From contig NZ_CP063849.1 of NCBI RefSeq assembly GCF_015277775.1, positions 1,488,001-1,552,000 on the forward strand: a stretch of DNA of 64,000 nt. The letters run 5' to 3'. The notes beneath the pieces were generated by a model. That model had not been told where the DNA came from. It did not search any database and saw only the letters and a list, made by a program, of their open reading frames with translations. This document shows positions 8,835 through 17,175 of this stretch, piece after piece. How positions within the stretch are numbered: position 1 is the first letter of the stretch; each line of letters starts with the position of its first letter. The position numbers and the translations under genes were made by a program. This stretch comes from Paludibaculum fermentans (GTDB taxonomy: Bacteria; Acidobacteriota; Terriglobia; Bryobacterales; Bryobacteraceae).

Positions 8835-9647
8835 ATGGCCAGCTACCTGGAAACCGCTATCGATATCGCCCGTGAAGCGGGCGCGCTGCTTTCCCAACAC
8901 TTCAACCGGGGCATCGCCTACGATCTCAAGGGTGAATACGACCTGGTGACCGAGGCCGACCGGGCCAGCGAAAAGCTGGTGGTGGAGCGGCTGAAGAACC
9001 ACTTCCCGACGCACAGCGTGCTGGGCGAAGAGGGCGGCCTGCGAGAGAGCAGCAGCGAATACATCTGGTATGTCGACCCGCTGGACGGCACCACGAACTT
9101 CGCGCACAGCTACCCCGCGTTCAACGTGACACTGGGGCTGGAGCGCGCCGGCGAGCTGATTGCGGGCGTGATCTTCGACCCGGTGCGGCAGGAGATGTTC
9201 GCGGCGGAACTGGGCGGCGGCGCGTTTTTGAACGGCCGGCGGATTCACGCCAGCAAGGCGGCGACACTGGACGTTTCGCTGCTGGCCACGGGGTTTCCGT
9301 CGAGGAAGCGGCACCAGAGCGTGAACGTTCATTTCTTCCACCAGGCATCGATGGTGACGCACGGCATGCGGCGCAGCGGATCGGCTGCGATCGACCTGGC
9401 GTACGTGGCCTGCGGACGGCTGGAAGGCTTCTGGGAATTCGGACTGAATCCGTGGGATATCGCGGCCGGATTATTGCTCGTTCGAGAGGCGGGCGGCCGG
9501 ACGACAGATATGCACGGTGGTCCGGCGGAATTGCACGGGCCGCACATCGCTGTCTCCAATTCGTTGATTCATGACGAGTTACTCGCGCTGTTCAGCGATG
9601 TGTTCGCGGGCCGCTACCGCTATCCGATGCCGCCCGTAACGGGTTAA
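8835..9647 (+). CDS. suhB: Inositol monophosphatase family protein
   Basis: A 270-residue cytoplasmic enzyme with the complete Mg2+-phosphatase signature: LGEEGG, DPLDGTTNF, and the C-terminal NPWDIAAG motif carrying the third metal Asp. The family hydrolyses myo-inositol-1-phosphate or related sugar phosphates; SuhB also has an rRNA-processing role in some bacteria. Length matches the family. It follows the Hfq-like gene by 19 bases and probably shares its transcript. Exact substrate cannot be read from the sequence. Confidence 0.92.
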   Translation: MASYLETAIDIAREAGALLSQHFNRGIAYDLKGEYDLVTEADRASEKLVVERLKNHFPTHSVLGEEGGLRESSSEYIWYVDPLDGTTNFAHSYPAFNVTLGLERAGELIAGVIFDPVRQEMFAAELGGGAFLNGRRIHASKAATLDVSLLATGFPSRKRHQSVNVHFFHQASMVTHGMRRSGSAAIDLAYVACGRLEGFWEFGLNPWDIAAGLLLVREAGGRTTDMHGGPAELHGPHIAVSNSLIHDELLALFSDVFAGRYRYPMPPVTG

Positions 9648-9704
9648 ACCTCTTTCGCTTCCTTTACTTATCGATTGCGAAGGTGATACGCTAAGCGATT
9701 GATA

Positions 9705-11009
9705 ATGCGAACCGTCGACCTCATTCAGCGCAAGCGGAACGGCGAAGAGCTGTCGCCCGAAGAAATCACCTGGCTTGTCGAGAGCTACACTCGCGGCGAG
9801 ATCCCCGATTACCAGGTCTCGGCCTTTTTGATGGCCGTCTATTTTCAGAGCATGACCGACGTCGAAGTGGGCGCCATGGTGGAATCCATGATTGCCTCCG
9901 GCGAACGTCTCGACCTCTCCTCCGTGCCGGGTCCGAAGGTGGACAAACACTCCACCGGCGGCGTGGGTGACAAGACCAGCCTGATCTGCGCACCGCTGGC
10001 AGCGGCCGCGGGCGTGAAGGTTCCGATGGTTTCGGGCCGCGCTCTTGGCCACACCGGCGGCACCCTGGACAAGCTGGAATCGATCCCCGGGTTCCGCACC
10101 AACCTGAGTGTCGACGAGTTCCGCGACGTCCTGAACCGCGTCGGTTTCGCCGTCATGGGCCAGAGTGACGAGATCACTCCGGCTGACGGCAAGCTGTACG
10201 CGCTGAGGGATGCCACGGCCACGGTCGAATCCATCCCGCTGATCGCGGCGTCCATCATGTCGAAGAAGCTGGCGGCCTCGCTCGACGGCCTCGTTCTCGA
10301 CGTGAAAGTCGGCGCCGGCGCGTTCATGAAGCGCCAGGTGGATGCCCGCAAGCTGGCCCAGTTGATGACGACCATCGCCCGCCGCGCCGACCTGCGCGCC
10401 CAGGCGCTGATCACCGACATGAACCAGCCGCTGGGCTATGCCATCGGCAACGCTCTCGAAATCATGGAAGTGTCGCAGACGCTGCAGTTCTCCGGTCCCG
10501 ACGATCTGACGAAGATCTCGCTGGAGCTGGCGGCGCGCATGATCTACCTCGCCAAGGTCACCGCGACCATGGAAGAGGCTCGCGACCTGGCGACGGCCAA
10601 GCTGCGCGACGGTTCCGGTTACGCCAAGTTCAAGGACATGATTGCGGCGCAGGGCGGCAATCCGCAGGTTCTCGACCGTTTCGACCTGCTGCCGAACGCC
10701 ACGGGCGCCATGGAGATCACTTCGCCGCGCGGCGGCTACATCTCCCACATCGACGCCGAAGAGATCGGCATTGCCTCGGCCATGATCGGCGCGGGCCGCG
10801 ATACGAAGGAAGACTCCATCGATCCGGCCGTCGGCGTGATTCTCGAAGTGAAGGTCGGCCAGAAGGTGGAAGCCGGCGGTGTTCTGTGCCGCCTGTACTT
10901 CACCAAGGAAGACCGCATCGGCGAAGCCGCAGAGCGCGTGGAAGACGCCTTCCGCATCTCCTCCACCGCGCCAGAGCCGCGTGAACTGATCCTCGAAGTC
11001 GTCAGCTAA
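9705..11009 (+). CDS. pdp: Pyrimidine-nucleoside (thymidine) phosphorylase
   Basis: A 434-residue enzyme that phosphorolyses thymidine/uridine to base and (deoxy)ribose-1-phosphate. The phosphate-binding KHSTGGVGDKTS loop, VSGRALGHTGGTLDKLE signature and C-terminal HH-like barrel (VGQKVEAGGVLCRLY) are all present. The ATG at 9705 is preferred over the TTG two codons upstream. It opens a same-strand run with a nucleoside transporter, purine nucleoside phosphorylase and cytidine deaminase, which supports a salvage role. Length is normal for the family. Confidence 0.95.
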   Translation: MRTVDLIQRKRNGEELSPEEITWLVESYTRGEIPDYQVSAFLMAVYFQSMTDVEVGAMVESMIASGERLDLSSVPGPKVDKHSTGGVGDKTSLICAPLAAAAGVKVPMVSGRALGHTGGTLDKLESIPGFRTNLSVDEFRDVLNRVGFAVMGQSDEITPADGKLYALRDATATVESIPLIAASIMSKKLAASLDGLVLDVKVGAGAFMKRQVDARKLAQLMTTIARRADLRAQALITDMNQPLGYAIGNALEIMEVSQTLQFSGPDDLTKISLELAARMIYLAKVTATMEEARDLATAKLRDGSGYAKFKDMIAAQGGNPQVLDRFDLLPNATGAMEITSPRGGYISHIDAEEIGIASAMIGAGRDTKEDSIDPAVGVILEVKVGQKVEAGGVLCRLYFTKEDRIGEAAERVEDAFRISSTAPEPRELILEVVS

Positions 11010-11057
11010 AGAAGTTCGAACAAGAGAGGGCCGGTCCCCACAGGCCGGTGCGTTACC

Positions 11058-12275
11058 ATGGACCGCTTTACGGGACTGCTGGGCCTGATCGCCATCCTGG
11101 CCCTCTGCTATTCGATGTCGACGGACCGGAAAGCCATCAAGCCCCGGTTGTTGTTGTGGGGGCTGGGGCTGCAATTCAGCTTCGCCTTCCTGGTGCTGAA
11201 GACCGATGTCGGGATGATCTTCCAGGCAGCCAGCGTCGCGGTCAACGCATTGCTGGAGTATGCCGAACAGGGCAGCAGTTTCCTGTTTGGCCCATTAGGA
11301 ATCAAAAGCGGCCCCTTTGGGGTCGTTTTTGCGTTTCAGGTGCTGCCGATCGTGATTTTCATCGCCAGCCTGTTCTCAATCCTCTACTACTTCGGGGTGA
11401 TGCAGGTGGTGATCAAGGCGATGGCGTGGGGCATGCATCGCGTGATGCGCTGTTCCGGCGCGGAGTCGACCAACGTCGCGGCCAGCATCTTCATGGGCCA
11501 GACGGAAGCCCCGCTCACCATCCGGCCGTTCCTGGCCAACCTGACTCCCTCTGAACTGTTCACGGTGATGACCTGCGGCATGGCGCACGTATCGGGCGCC
11601 GTCATGGCGGCGTATGTGAAGATCGCCGGGGTCGACATCAAGCACCTGCTGACGGCCGTGATTATGACGGCTCCGGCGACGCTGCTGCTGGCGAAGATGC
11701 TGGTGCCCGAGACCGGCCATCCCGAGACCGAAGGCGACGTCAAAGTTGAAATTGAGCGGCCCGGCGTGAACGTGATCGACGCGGCGGCGCGCGGCGCGGG
11801 CGATGGCCTGCAACTGGCGTTGAACATCGGCGGCATGCTGATCGCGTTCATTTCGCTCATCGCGCTGGTGAACGGCGGCATGAGCTGGCTGCACTCCATC
11901 GCGGGCTGGATCCCGGAATCGCTGCAGAAGCTGTTCGGCATCATCTTCGCGCCCATCGCCTGGCTGCTGGGCGTGAGCTGGAAAGACGCGGCCTCAGTGG
12001 GCGACATGCTGGGCACGCGCATGGTGTTGAACGAATTCATTGCGTTCCTGCGGCTGGGTGAGTTGAAGAGCACGCTGGATCCGCGGTCGTTCGTCATCAC
12101 GACGTTCGCGCTGTGCGGCTTCGCGAACTTCAGCTCGATTGCGATCCAGATCGGCGGCATCGGGGCGCTGGCGCCCAGCCGCAAGTCGGACCTGGCGCGC
12201 ATGGGCCTGAAGGCGATGATGGCGGGTACGCTGGCGAACTTCATGTCGGCCTGCATTGCGGGGGTGCTGCTGTGA
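11058..12275 (+). CDS. Concentrative nucleoside transporter (NupC/CNT family)
   Basis: A 405-residue inner-membrane protein with about ten hydrophobic segments. The CNT signature is clear: GAESTNVAASIFMGQTEAPL, then the GTRMVLNEFIAF segment and CGFANFSSIAIQIGG. CNT proteins import nucleosides with H+ or Na+. It lies between a pyrimidine and a purine nucleoside phosphorylase, so it likely supplies the substrates for both. The last codons overlap the next start as GTGA. Confidence 0.95.
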   Translation: MDRFTGLLGLIAILALCYSMSTDRKAIKPRLLLWGLGLQFSFAFLVLKTDVGMIFQAASVAVNALLEYAEQGSSFLFGPLGIKSGPFGVVFAFQVLPIVIFIASLFSILYYFGVMQVVIKAMAWGMHRVMRCSGAESTNVAASIFMGQTEAPLTIRPFLANLTPSELFTVMTCGMAHVSGAVMAAYVKIAGVDIKHLLTAVIMTAPATLLLAKMLVPETGHPETEGDVKVEIERPGVNVIDAAARGAGDGLQLALNIGGMLIAFISLIALVNGGMSWLHSIAGWIPESLQKLFGIIFAPIAWLLGVSWKDAASVGDMLGTRMVLNEFIAFLRLGELKSTLDPRSFVITTFALCGFANFSSIAIQIGGIGALAPSRKSDLARMGLKAMMAGTLANFMSACIAGVLL

Positions 12276-13072
12276 TCCGCGAGGCGGCCGGGTTCCTCAA
12301 GACGAAGCTGGCGCAGTGGCCCGAGACGGCCGTGGTGCTGGGCAGCGCGCAGGCGGCATTTGCGGATGCGCTGACGGACCGCGTGGAGATCGAGTACAAG
12401 GACATCCCCCACTGGCCGGTGCCCACCGTGCAGGGCCATGCGGGCAAGCTGATCGTCGGTAAGATCGGCGCGACGCCGGTGACCGTGATGAGCGGCCGCG
12501 TGCATCTGTACGAGGGCTGGACTCCGCAGCAGGTGACATTCGGTGTGCGCGTACTGGGCCTGCTGGGCCTGAAGAACCTGGTGCTGACGAACGCCGCGGG
12601 CGGCATCAATCCGGCATATCACCGGGGCCTGCTGGTGGCGATCACGGATCACCTGAACCTGCAGGGCTCGAACCCGCTCACGGGTCCGAATGATGCGGAA
12701 CTGGGTCCGCGGTTTCCGGACATGTCGCATGCGTACTGCCCGGAACTGCTGGCGAAGCTGAAGGCTGTGGCCGTGCAGTCCGGCATCGAGCTGGGCGAAG
12801 GCGTGTATGCCGCGCTGCTGGGTCCGAATTTCGAGACTCCGGCGGAGATCCGCTATCTGCGGACCATCGGAGCCGACCTGGCCGGCATGTCGACCGTGCC
12901 CGAGACGATCGTGGCCAACCACATGGGCATCCGGGTCCTGGCGATCTCGACGGTGACGAACATGGCGGCGGGCATGCAGAAGGAGCTGAGCCACCAGGAG
13001 GTGCTGGAGACCGGCATCGCCTCGGCCGGCCAGTTGATCACGCTGCTCACGAATCTGCTCAAATCGGAGTAG
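12272..13072 (+). CDS. punA: Purine nucleoside phosphorylase (trimeric type)
   Basis: A 266-residue enzyme starting at GTG within the transporter stop (GTGA overlap). Family signatures: GRVHLYEGW (phosphate/ribose-site His), TNAAGGIN, GPNFETPAE and the PNP/MTAP motif STVPETIVANHMGIRVLAISTVTN. It converts purine nucleosides and phosphate to base plus ribose-1-phosphate. An oddity is the N-terminal phosphate loop, usually GSGLG, which here reads GSAQAAF: the Ser is kept but the glycines are not. The longer open frame upstream is a shadow of the transporter gene. Confidence 0.92.
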   Translation: MIREAAGFLKTKLAQWPETAVVLGSAQAAFADALTDRVEIEYKDIPHWPVPTVQGHAGKLIVGKIGATPVTVMSGRVHLYEGWTPQQVTFGVRVLGLLGLKNLVLTNAAGGINPAYHRGLLVAITDHLNLQGSNPLTGPNDAELGPRFPDMSHAYCPELLAKLKAVAVQSGIELGEGVYAALLGPNFETPAEIRYLRTIGADLAGMSTVPETIVANHMGIRVLAISTVTNMAAGMQKELSHQEVLETGIASAGQLITLLTNLLKSE

Positions 13073-13084
13073 GGTCACTCAGCC

Positions 13085-13477
13085 ATGGAACTGGACGCAC
13101 TCAAAGAAGCAGCCTTGCAGGCGCGTCTGCGCGCGCACGCTCCGTTCTCCAATTTCCAGGTGGGCGCGGCGCTGCAGGCGCAGGACGGCCGGATCTTCGG
13201 CGGCTGCAATGTGGAGAATTCGTCCTACGGCCTGACGATGTGCGCCGAGCGCACGGCGATTTTCCGGGCCGTGGCCGAGGGCGCCAAGCGCTTCACGCGC
13301 ATCGCCATCGTGGCCGACACGGAGAAGCTGACACCGCCCTGCGGCGCCTGCCGCCAGGTGTTGTGGGATCTGTGCGGCGACCTGGAAGTGATTCTGTTCA
13401 ATCCGCAGGGCGAGACGGAGACCTGCCGTCTGCGCGACCTGCTTCCGCGAGCTTTTGATGCGACTTTCCTCGATTAG
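13085..13477 (+). CDS. cdd: Cytidine deaminase
   Basis: A 130-residue homotetrameric-type cytidine deaminase. Zinc ligands and the catalytic Glu are present as CAERTAIF and PCGACRQ; the FSNFQVGAAL and GCNVENSSYG substrate-binding segments are also intact. It deaminates cytidine/deoxycytidine to uridine/deoxyuridine, feeding the pyrimidine phosphorylase upstream. Twelve bases separate it from the PNP gene and its end overlaps the following amidohydrolase start by 20 bases, so all belong to one operon. Confidence 0.96.
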   Translation: MELDALKEAALQARLRAHAPFSNFQVGAALQAQDGRIFGGCNVENSSYGLTMCAERTAIFRAVAEGAKRFTRIAIVADTEKLTPPCGACRQVLWDLCGDLEVILFNPQGETETCRLRDLLPRAFDATFLD

Positions 13478-14837
13478 CCTCTCTCTTCTCTTCTGCTCCC
13501 TGCTCTCCGCCGCGCCTGCCGACCTGATTGTGTCGGCCGGCCGTGTGGTGACGATGGACGCGCAACGCACGGTGATCATCAATGGCGCCGTGGCGATGGC
13601 CAAGGGCCGCATTCTGGCCGTGGGTCCCAAGGCCGAGATCGACCAGAAGTACCAGGCGGCCAAACGGATCGACCGGCCGGATGCGATTCTGGCTCCGGGC
13701 CTGATCAACACCCACACGCATGCGCCCATGTCGCTGCTGCGCGGCATCGCCGACGACCTGACGCTGCAGAAGTGGCTGGAGAAGTTCATCTTCCCGGCCG
13801 AAGCCAAGAACGTCAATGAGCAGTTTGTGCGCGTGGGCACGCGGCTGGCCGTGCTGGAGATGATGCTGGGCGGTACGACGACGTATGTCGATATGTACTA
13901 CTTCGAAGGCGCCATCGCCGAGGAGACGAAGAAGGCCGGCATGCGCGCCGTCTTGGGGCAGACCATCATCGGCTTCCCCGCCCCGGATTATAAGACGCCG
14001 GAGCTGGCGCTGGCCGGGACGGAGAAGTTCATTCAACGCTTCCAGAACGATCCGCTGATCATGCCGACGGCGGCTCCGCACGCCATCTACACGAACTCGC
14101 CGGAGACGCTGAAGGCGGCGCGGGCGCTGGCGGACAAGTACAAGACGCTGTTCGTTATACACGTGTCGGAGACGCAGAAAGAGAACTCCGATTGCGGGCG
14201 TGACCACAACAACATGACGCCCACGGCTTATCTGGAGTCGCTGGGCGCGCTGAGCGGCCGCACGTTGTTCGCGCATGCGGTTTGGACGCGCGCCAACGAC
14301 ATCCTCACCATCAAGCGCCACAACGTGGGCATCGCGCACTGCCCGTCGAGCAACATGAAACTGGGCAGCGGCACGGCCAACGTGATGGGGCTGCTGCGTA
14401 CGGGGATTCCGGTGGGCCTGGGCACGGACGGTCCGGCGGGTTCGAACAACGACTTCGACATGTTCGAGGAGATGGACCTGGCGTCGAAGCTGGCCAAGGT
14501 GTCGGCGCAGGATCCGACGGTGCTGCCGGCCACGCAGGCGTTCGCCATGGCGACGATCGGCGGCGCGCAGGCGTTGGGGCTGGAGAAGGAGATCGGGTCG
14601 CTGGAAGCGGGCAAGAAGGCCGACCTGATCACGGTGTCGACCAGCGCTCCGAACGGCTGGCCGATGCACGATGTGTACTCGATGCTGGTCTACAGCCTGA
14701 AGGCGAGCGATGTGCAGGACGTGGTGATTGAAGGCAAGGCGACGGTGGAGAACCGCAAGGCGCTGACGCTGAATCCGCTGGAGATCCGGCGCGAGGTGAA
14801 GGTGCTGCGCGACAAGGTGGATGCGTCGCTGAAGTAG
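13458..14837 (+). CDS. Exported amidohydrolase (MTA/SAH deaminase-like)
   Basis: A 459-residue metal-dependent hydrolase. Ligands are visible as HTHAP, HVSET, the active-site HAVW and GLGTDGPAGSN. It resembles the 5'-methylthioadenosine/S-adenosylhomocysteine deaminase and chlorohydrolase group of the ATZ/TRZ family, which remove amino groups from purine-like rings. Unlike the usual cytoplasmic enzymes it begins with a signal-like peptide (MRLSSISLSLLFCSLLSAAP), so it may act in the periplasm. The ATG at 13458 lies inside cdd. Position at the end of the salvage operon suggests a nucleoside or base deaminase; the exact substrate is unknown. Confidence 0.88.
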   Translation: MRLSSISLSLLFCSLLSAAPADLIVSAGRVVTMDAQRTVIINGAVAMAKGRILAVGPKAEIDQKYQAAKRIDRPDAILAPGLINTHTHAPMSLLRGIADDLTLQKWLEKFIFPAEAKNVNEQFVRVGTRLAVLEMMLGGTTTYVDMYYFEGAIAEETKKAGMRAVLGQTIIGFPAPDYKTPELALAGTEKFIQRFQNDPLIMPTAAPHAIYTNSPETLKAARALADKYKTLFVIHVSETQKENSDCGRDHNNMTPTAYLESLGALSGRTLFAHAVWTRANDILTIKRHNVGIAHCPSSNMKLGSGTANVMGLLRTGIPVGLGTDGPAGSNNDFDMFEEMDLASKLAKVSAQDPTVLPATQAFAMATIGGAQALGLEKEIGSLEAGKKADLITVSTSAPNGWPMHDVYSMLVYSLKASDVQDVVIEGKATVENRKALTLNPLEIRREVKVLRDKVDASLK

Positions 14838-14853
14838 ACGCCGCCGACACGAG

Positions 14854-14891
14854 AAAAGGGCCGCCCCGCGCGATGGCGAGGCGGCCCTTTT
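14854..14891. terminator. Bidirectional terminator between amidohydrolase and cytochrome genes
   Basis: A perfect 12-bp stem (14854-14865 with 14880-14891) whose arms begin AAAA and end TTTT, with a 14-base loop. It separates two convergent genes and has A/T tracts on both sides, so it can serve either strand. Confidence 0.85.
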
Positions 14892-14908
14892 CCATTGGTG
14901 ATCGCGGC

Positions 14909-15487
14909 TTACGGAGCGGGCGTGGCGGGCGGAGGCGCGATGGTCACGGGCGGGATGCAGCGCAGGTACTCATAGATGGCGCGAATGTCGTAGTCGGTCA
15001 TCTGTGCGTAGGCGGGCCACGGCATCACCTGCAGCAGCGGACCCATCTGCGGGTGCAGATTGTCGTGATCCATGCCGGTCCGCATCGTCATCAGGAACTC
15101 GTCGAAGGTCATGCCGGCCGGCCGGTTGTACTTGTCCACTTCCGGAGTCAGGTTACGCGAAGTGAAGGGGCCGAACGTCTGGCCGCCGCCGAGATAGCCG
15201 GCCGCGTTCACGACCATCTTCTGGCCCTTGAACGGATCGCCGCCGGTGGCGTACGACGGGCTGGTGTGGCAGTCGTTGCAGCCGCCCACGGCATTGACGA
15301 GGTAGCTGCCATAGCCGATCAGGCTCGGGTCCTTGCCTTCCAGCGCCAGCGGCACCGGAGCCATTTTGAGCCCCTGATTGGCGCGGACCTGCTGATAGAT
15401 CGCGTCGGGCGATTGAGCCGTCAGGCCGGCCGCGGCGATCAACAGGATCGCTACCGCAACCACCGCGAATAGATGTTTTTTGGACAT
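14909..15487 (-). CDS. Exported monohaem cytochrome c
   Basis: A 192-residue protein with a signal/anchor sequence (LFAVVAVAILLIAAAGLTAQ), one haem-binding site CNDCH, and a probable distal Met in a Met-rich segment (HPQMGPLLQVMPWPAYAQM). It ends in a Pro/Ala tail. The layout is that of class I cytochromes c used as periplasmic electron carriers. No redox partner gene is adjacent; it is monocistronic between a terminator and the lexA promoter region. Confidence 0.9.
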   Translation of the reverse strand: MSKKHLFAVVAVAILLIAAAGLTAQSPDAIYQQVRANQGLKMAPVPLALEGKDPSLIGYGSYLVNAVGGCNDCHTSPSYATGGDPFKGQKMVVNAAGYLGGGQTFGPFTSRNLTPEVDKYNRPAGMTFDEFLMTMRTGMDHDNLHPQMGPLLQVMPWPAYAQMTDYDIRAIYEYLRCIPPVTIAPPPATPAP

Positions 15488-15724
15488 AGTTAAGTTGCTC
15501 CTCTGAACGGCTCAGGCTGCCGCACGGCCAGACCACAGGCTATGCTGAGCCGGCAGAGAATACGGTCCGGCAGCCTGGCGAGATTTATGTTTTTTCGACT
15601 TCCCCAGTAGTCTCCAGCATTACGTATGCTTCATGCGGAGCTTCGGTCATGGTACGGCCATGGTGCTGATCTGTCAAGGGGATTCGACCGGCTGAGGGGA
15701 TTGCCGTATGGCGGCAATGAGGGC

Positions 15725-15759
15725 TTGACAGACCGCCCTAAAGTGTAAATAATTACACT
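15725..15759 (+). promoter_or_regulatory. lexA promoter with overlapping LexA operator
   Basis: TTGACA (15725-15730), 17-base spacer, AATAAT (15748-15753). A perfect inverted repeat AGTGTAA-N4-TTACACT (15742-15759) covers the -10 box and abuts the ATG at 15760. The start codon is only 7 bases past the -10, so the transcript is predicted to begin at or next to the AUG (leaderless). Operator occlusion of the -10 fits LexA autorepression. Confidence 0.82.
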
Positions 15760-16383
15760 ATGACTCTCACAGACAGACAGCGTGAGATCTACGACTATAT
15801 TGTCGCGTTCCGCCGGGAGAATGGCTGTTCGCCGTCAATCCCGGAGATCCAGCGGCAATTCGACATCAGGAGCCCCAATGGCGTGGCCGGGCATCTGGCC
15901 GCGCTGGAGGCGAAGGGCGTGATCCGGATGGCGGAGCGCATCGGGTCGCGGCGCATTGAAGTGGTGGCCGAGAAGCAGGTGCCGTCCGAACTGCTGCACG
16001 CGCTGCCGGTATTTGGCCATATCCCGGCCGGTCCGCCGCAGGAGTTCCATTTGTCCTCGCCGGAGTCGACGGCGATCTTCGACGAGACGATGCTGGGCTT
16101 CAAGCCGCGCGAAGGCTGCTTCCTGTTGAAGGTGCGCGGCGAGTCGATGAAGGACGCGGGCATCCTGAACGGCGACATGGTGGTGATTGAGCCGACGCCC
16201 TCGCCGGCGGCGGGCCAGATTGTGGCGGCGCTGATCGATGGAGAGAGTACGCTGAAGCGGCTGGTGCGCGTGAAGGGCCGGTGGTTCCTGAAGGCCGAGA
16301 ACGCGGACTATCCGGAACTGTATCCACGGGCGGACCTAGTGGTGCAGGGTGTGGTGCGGACCGTCGTCCGGAAACTGGGCTAG
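15760..16383 (+). CDS. lexA: LexA SOS repressor
   Basis: A 207-residue repressor. The N-terminal winged helix reads SIPEIQRQFDIRSPNGVAGH. The self-cleavage bond is Ala90-Gly91 (HIPAG), with catalytic Ser129 (GESM) and Lys166 (STLKR) in the S24 peptidase domain. RecA-stimulated autocleavage would relieve repression of SOS genes after DNA damage. A perfect inverted repeat over its own -10 box supports autoregulation. No SOS effector gene is adjacent. Confidence 0.97.
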   Translation: MTLTDRQREIYDYIVAFRRENGCSPSIPEIQRQFDIRSPNGVAGHLAALEAKGVIRMAERIGSRRIEVVAEKQVPSELLHALPVFGHIPAGPPQEFHLSSPESTAIFDETMLGFKPREGCFLLKVRGESMKDAGILNGDMVVIEPTPSPAAGQIVAALIDGESTLKRLVRVKGRWFLKAENADYPELYPRADLVVQGVVRTVVRKLG

Positions 16384-16395
16384 GAAGCTCTCAGC

Positions 16396-17151
16396 TCACG
16401 ACACGGCCCAGCCCGCATCGATGCCCAGCACTTGTCCGGTGATCATCTGCGAGCCGGGCCCCAGAAGGAACACCGCGGCCCGCGCCACCTCTTCGGGTTC
16501 GATGAACGTGCCCGAAAGCGGCTGTTTCGTTTTCAACATCTGGAGAATGCGCTCGTCGGTCTGCGCCCGCAGGCTCATCGGCGAACGGACGGAACCGGGT
16601 GCGATGGCGTTCACGCGGATGCCGTGCGGGGCATAGTAAGCCGCCATCGACTTCGTCAATGAGATCACCGCGCCTTTGGCCGCCGCATAGGCGTGCGTGT
16701 CGAAATGATGAGGCTCCGGCGCATAGGCGGCGACCGAGGTCATGTTCAGGATCGCGCCCTGGCCCCGGGGCAGCATGCGGCGCAGCACGGTTCGCGAGAC
16801 ATGGAACATCGTTTTGAGGTTCATGTCGAACGTGCGCTCCCAGCCGTTGTCGGTGACCAGATGCAGCGGGCCGTCGCCGAATTTGCGGCCGCTCATGCCC
16901 GCTACATTGAAGAGCGCGTCGATGGGCCCGAGTTCGCTGATGCAGCGCGCCACTGCCTTTTCCGCTTCCGCGGTATCGGAGAGGTCTCCACAATGGAAGC
17001 CGCCGCAGCACTCGGCGGCGAGTTGGCGGCAGTCGGCTTCCTCCAAGCCGCACACAAAGACCTTGGCGCCGTAGATGGCGGCCAGGCGGGCCGTGGCCGC
17101 ACCCATGCCGCTGGCGCCCGTGATGAGCCAGACCTGGCCGTCGAGTACCAA
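16396..17151 (-). CDS. Short-chain dehydrogenase/reductase
   Basis: A 251-residue Rossmann-fold oxidoreductase. It carries the nucleotide loop TGASGMG (11-17), NVAG, and the catalytic Ser139 with Tyr155-x3-Lys159. The C-terminal GQVLGIDAGWAVS is standard for classical SDRs. It follows a Gfo/Idh oxidoreductase and a glycosidase-like gene on the same strand, which suggests oxidation or reduction of a sugar derivative. Substrate is not determinable. Confidence 0.93.
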   Translation of the reverse strand: MVLDGQVWLITGASGMGAATARLAAIYGAKVFVCGLEEADCRQLAAECCGGFHCGDLSDTAEAEKAVARCISELGPIDALFNVAGMSGRKFGDGPLHLVTDNGWERTFDMNLKTMFHVSRTVLRRMLPRGQGAILNMTSVAAYAPEPHHFDTHAYAAAKGAVISLTKSMAAYYAPHGIRVNAIAPGSVRSPMSLRAQTDERILQMLKTKQPLSGTFIEPEEVARAAVFLLGPGSQMITGQVLGIDAGWAVS

Positions 17152-17175
17152 CTTGAGCCTCTCTTCCCGCGCGGA

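Noticed and set aside
9579-11174. 531-residue open frame opposite the pyrimidine nucleoside phosphorylase gene
   Set aside because: Antisense to a fully recognisable enzyme; His/Arg/Gly-rich composition.
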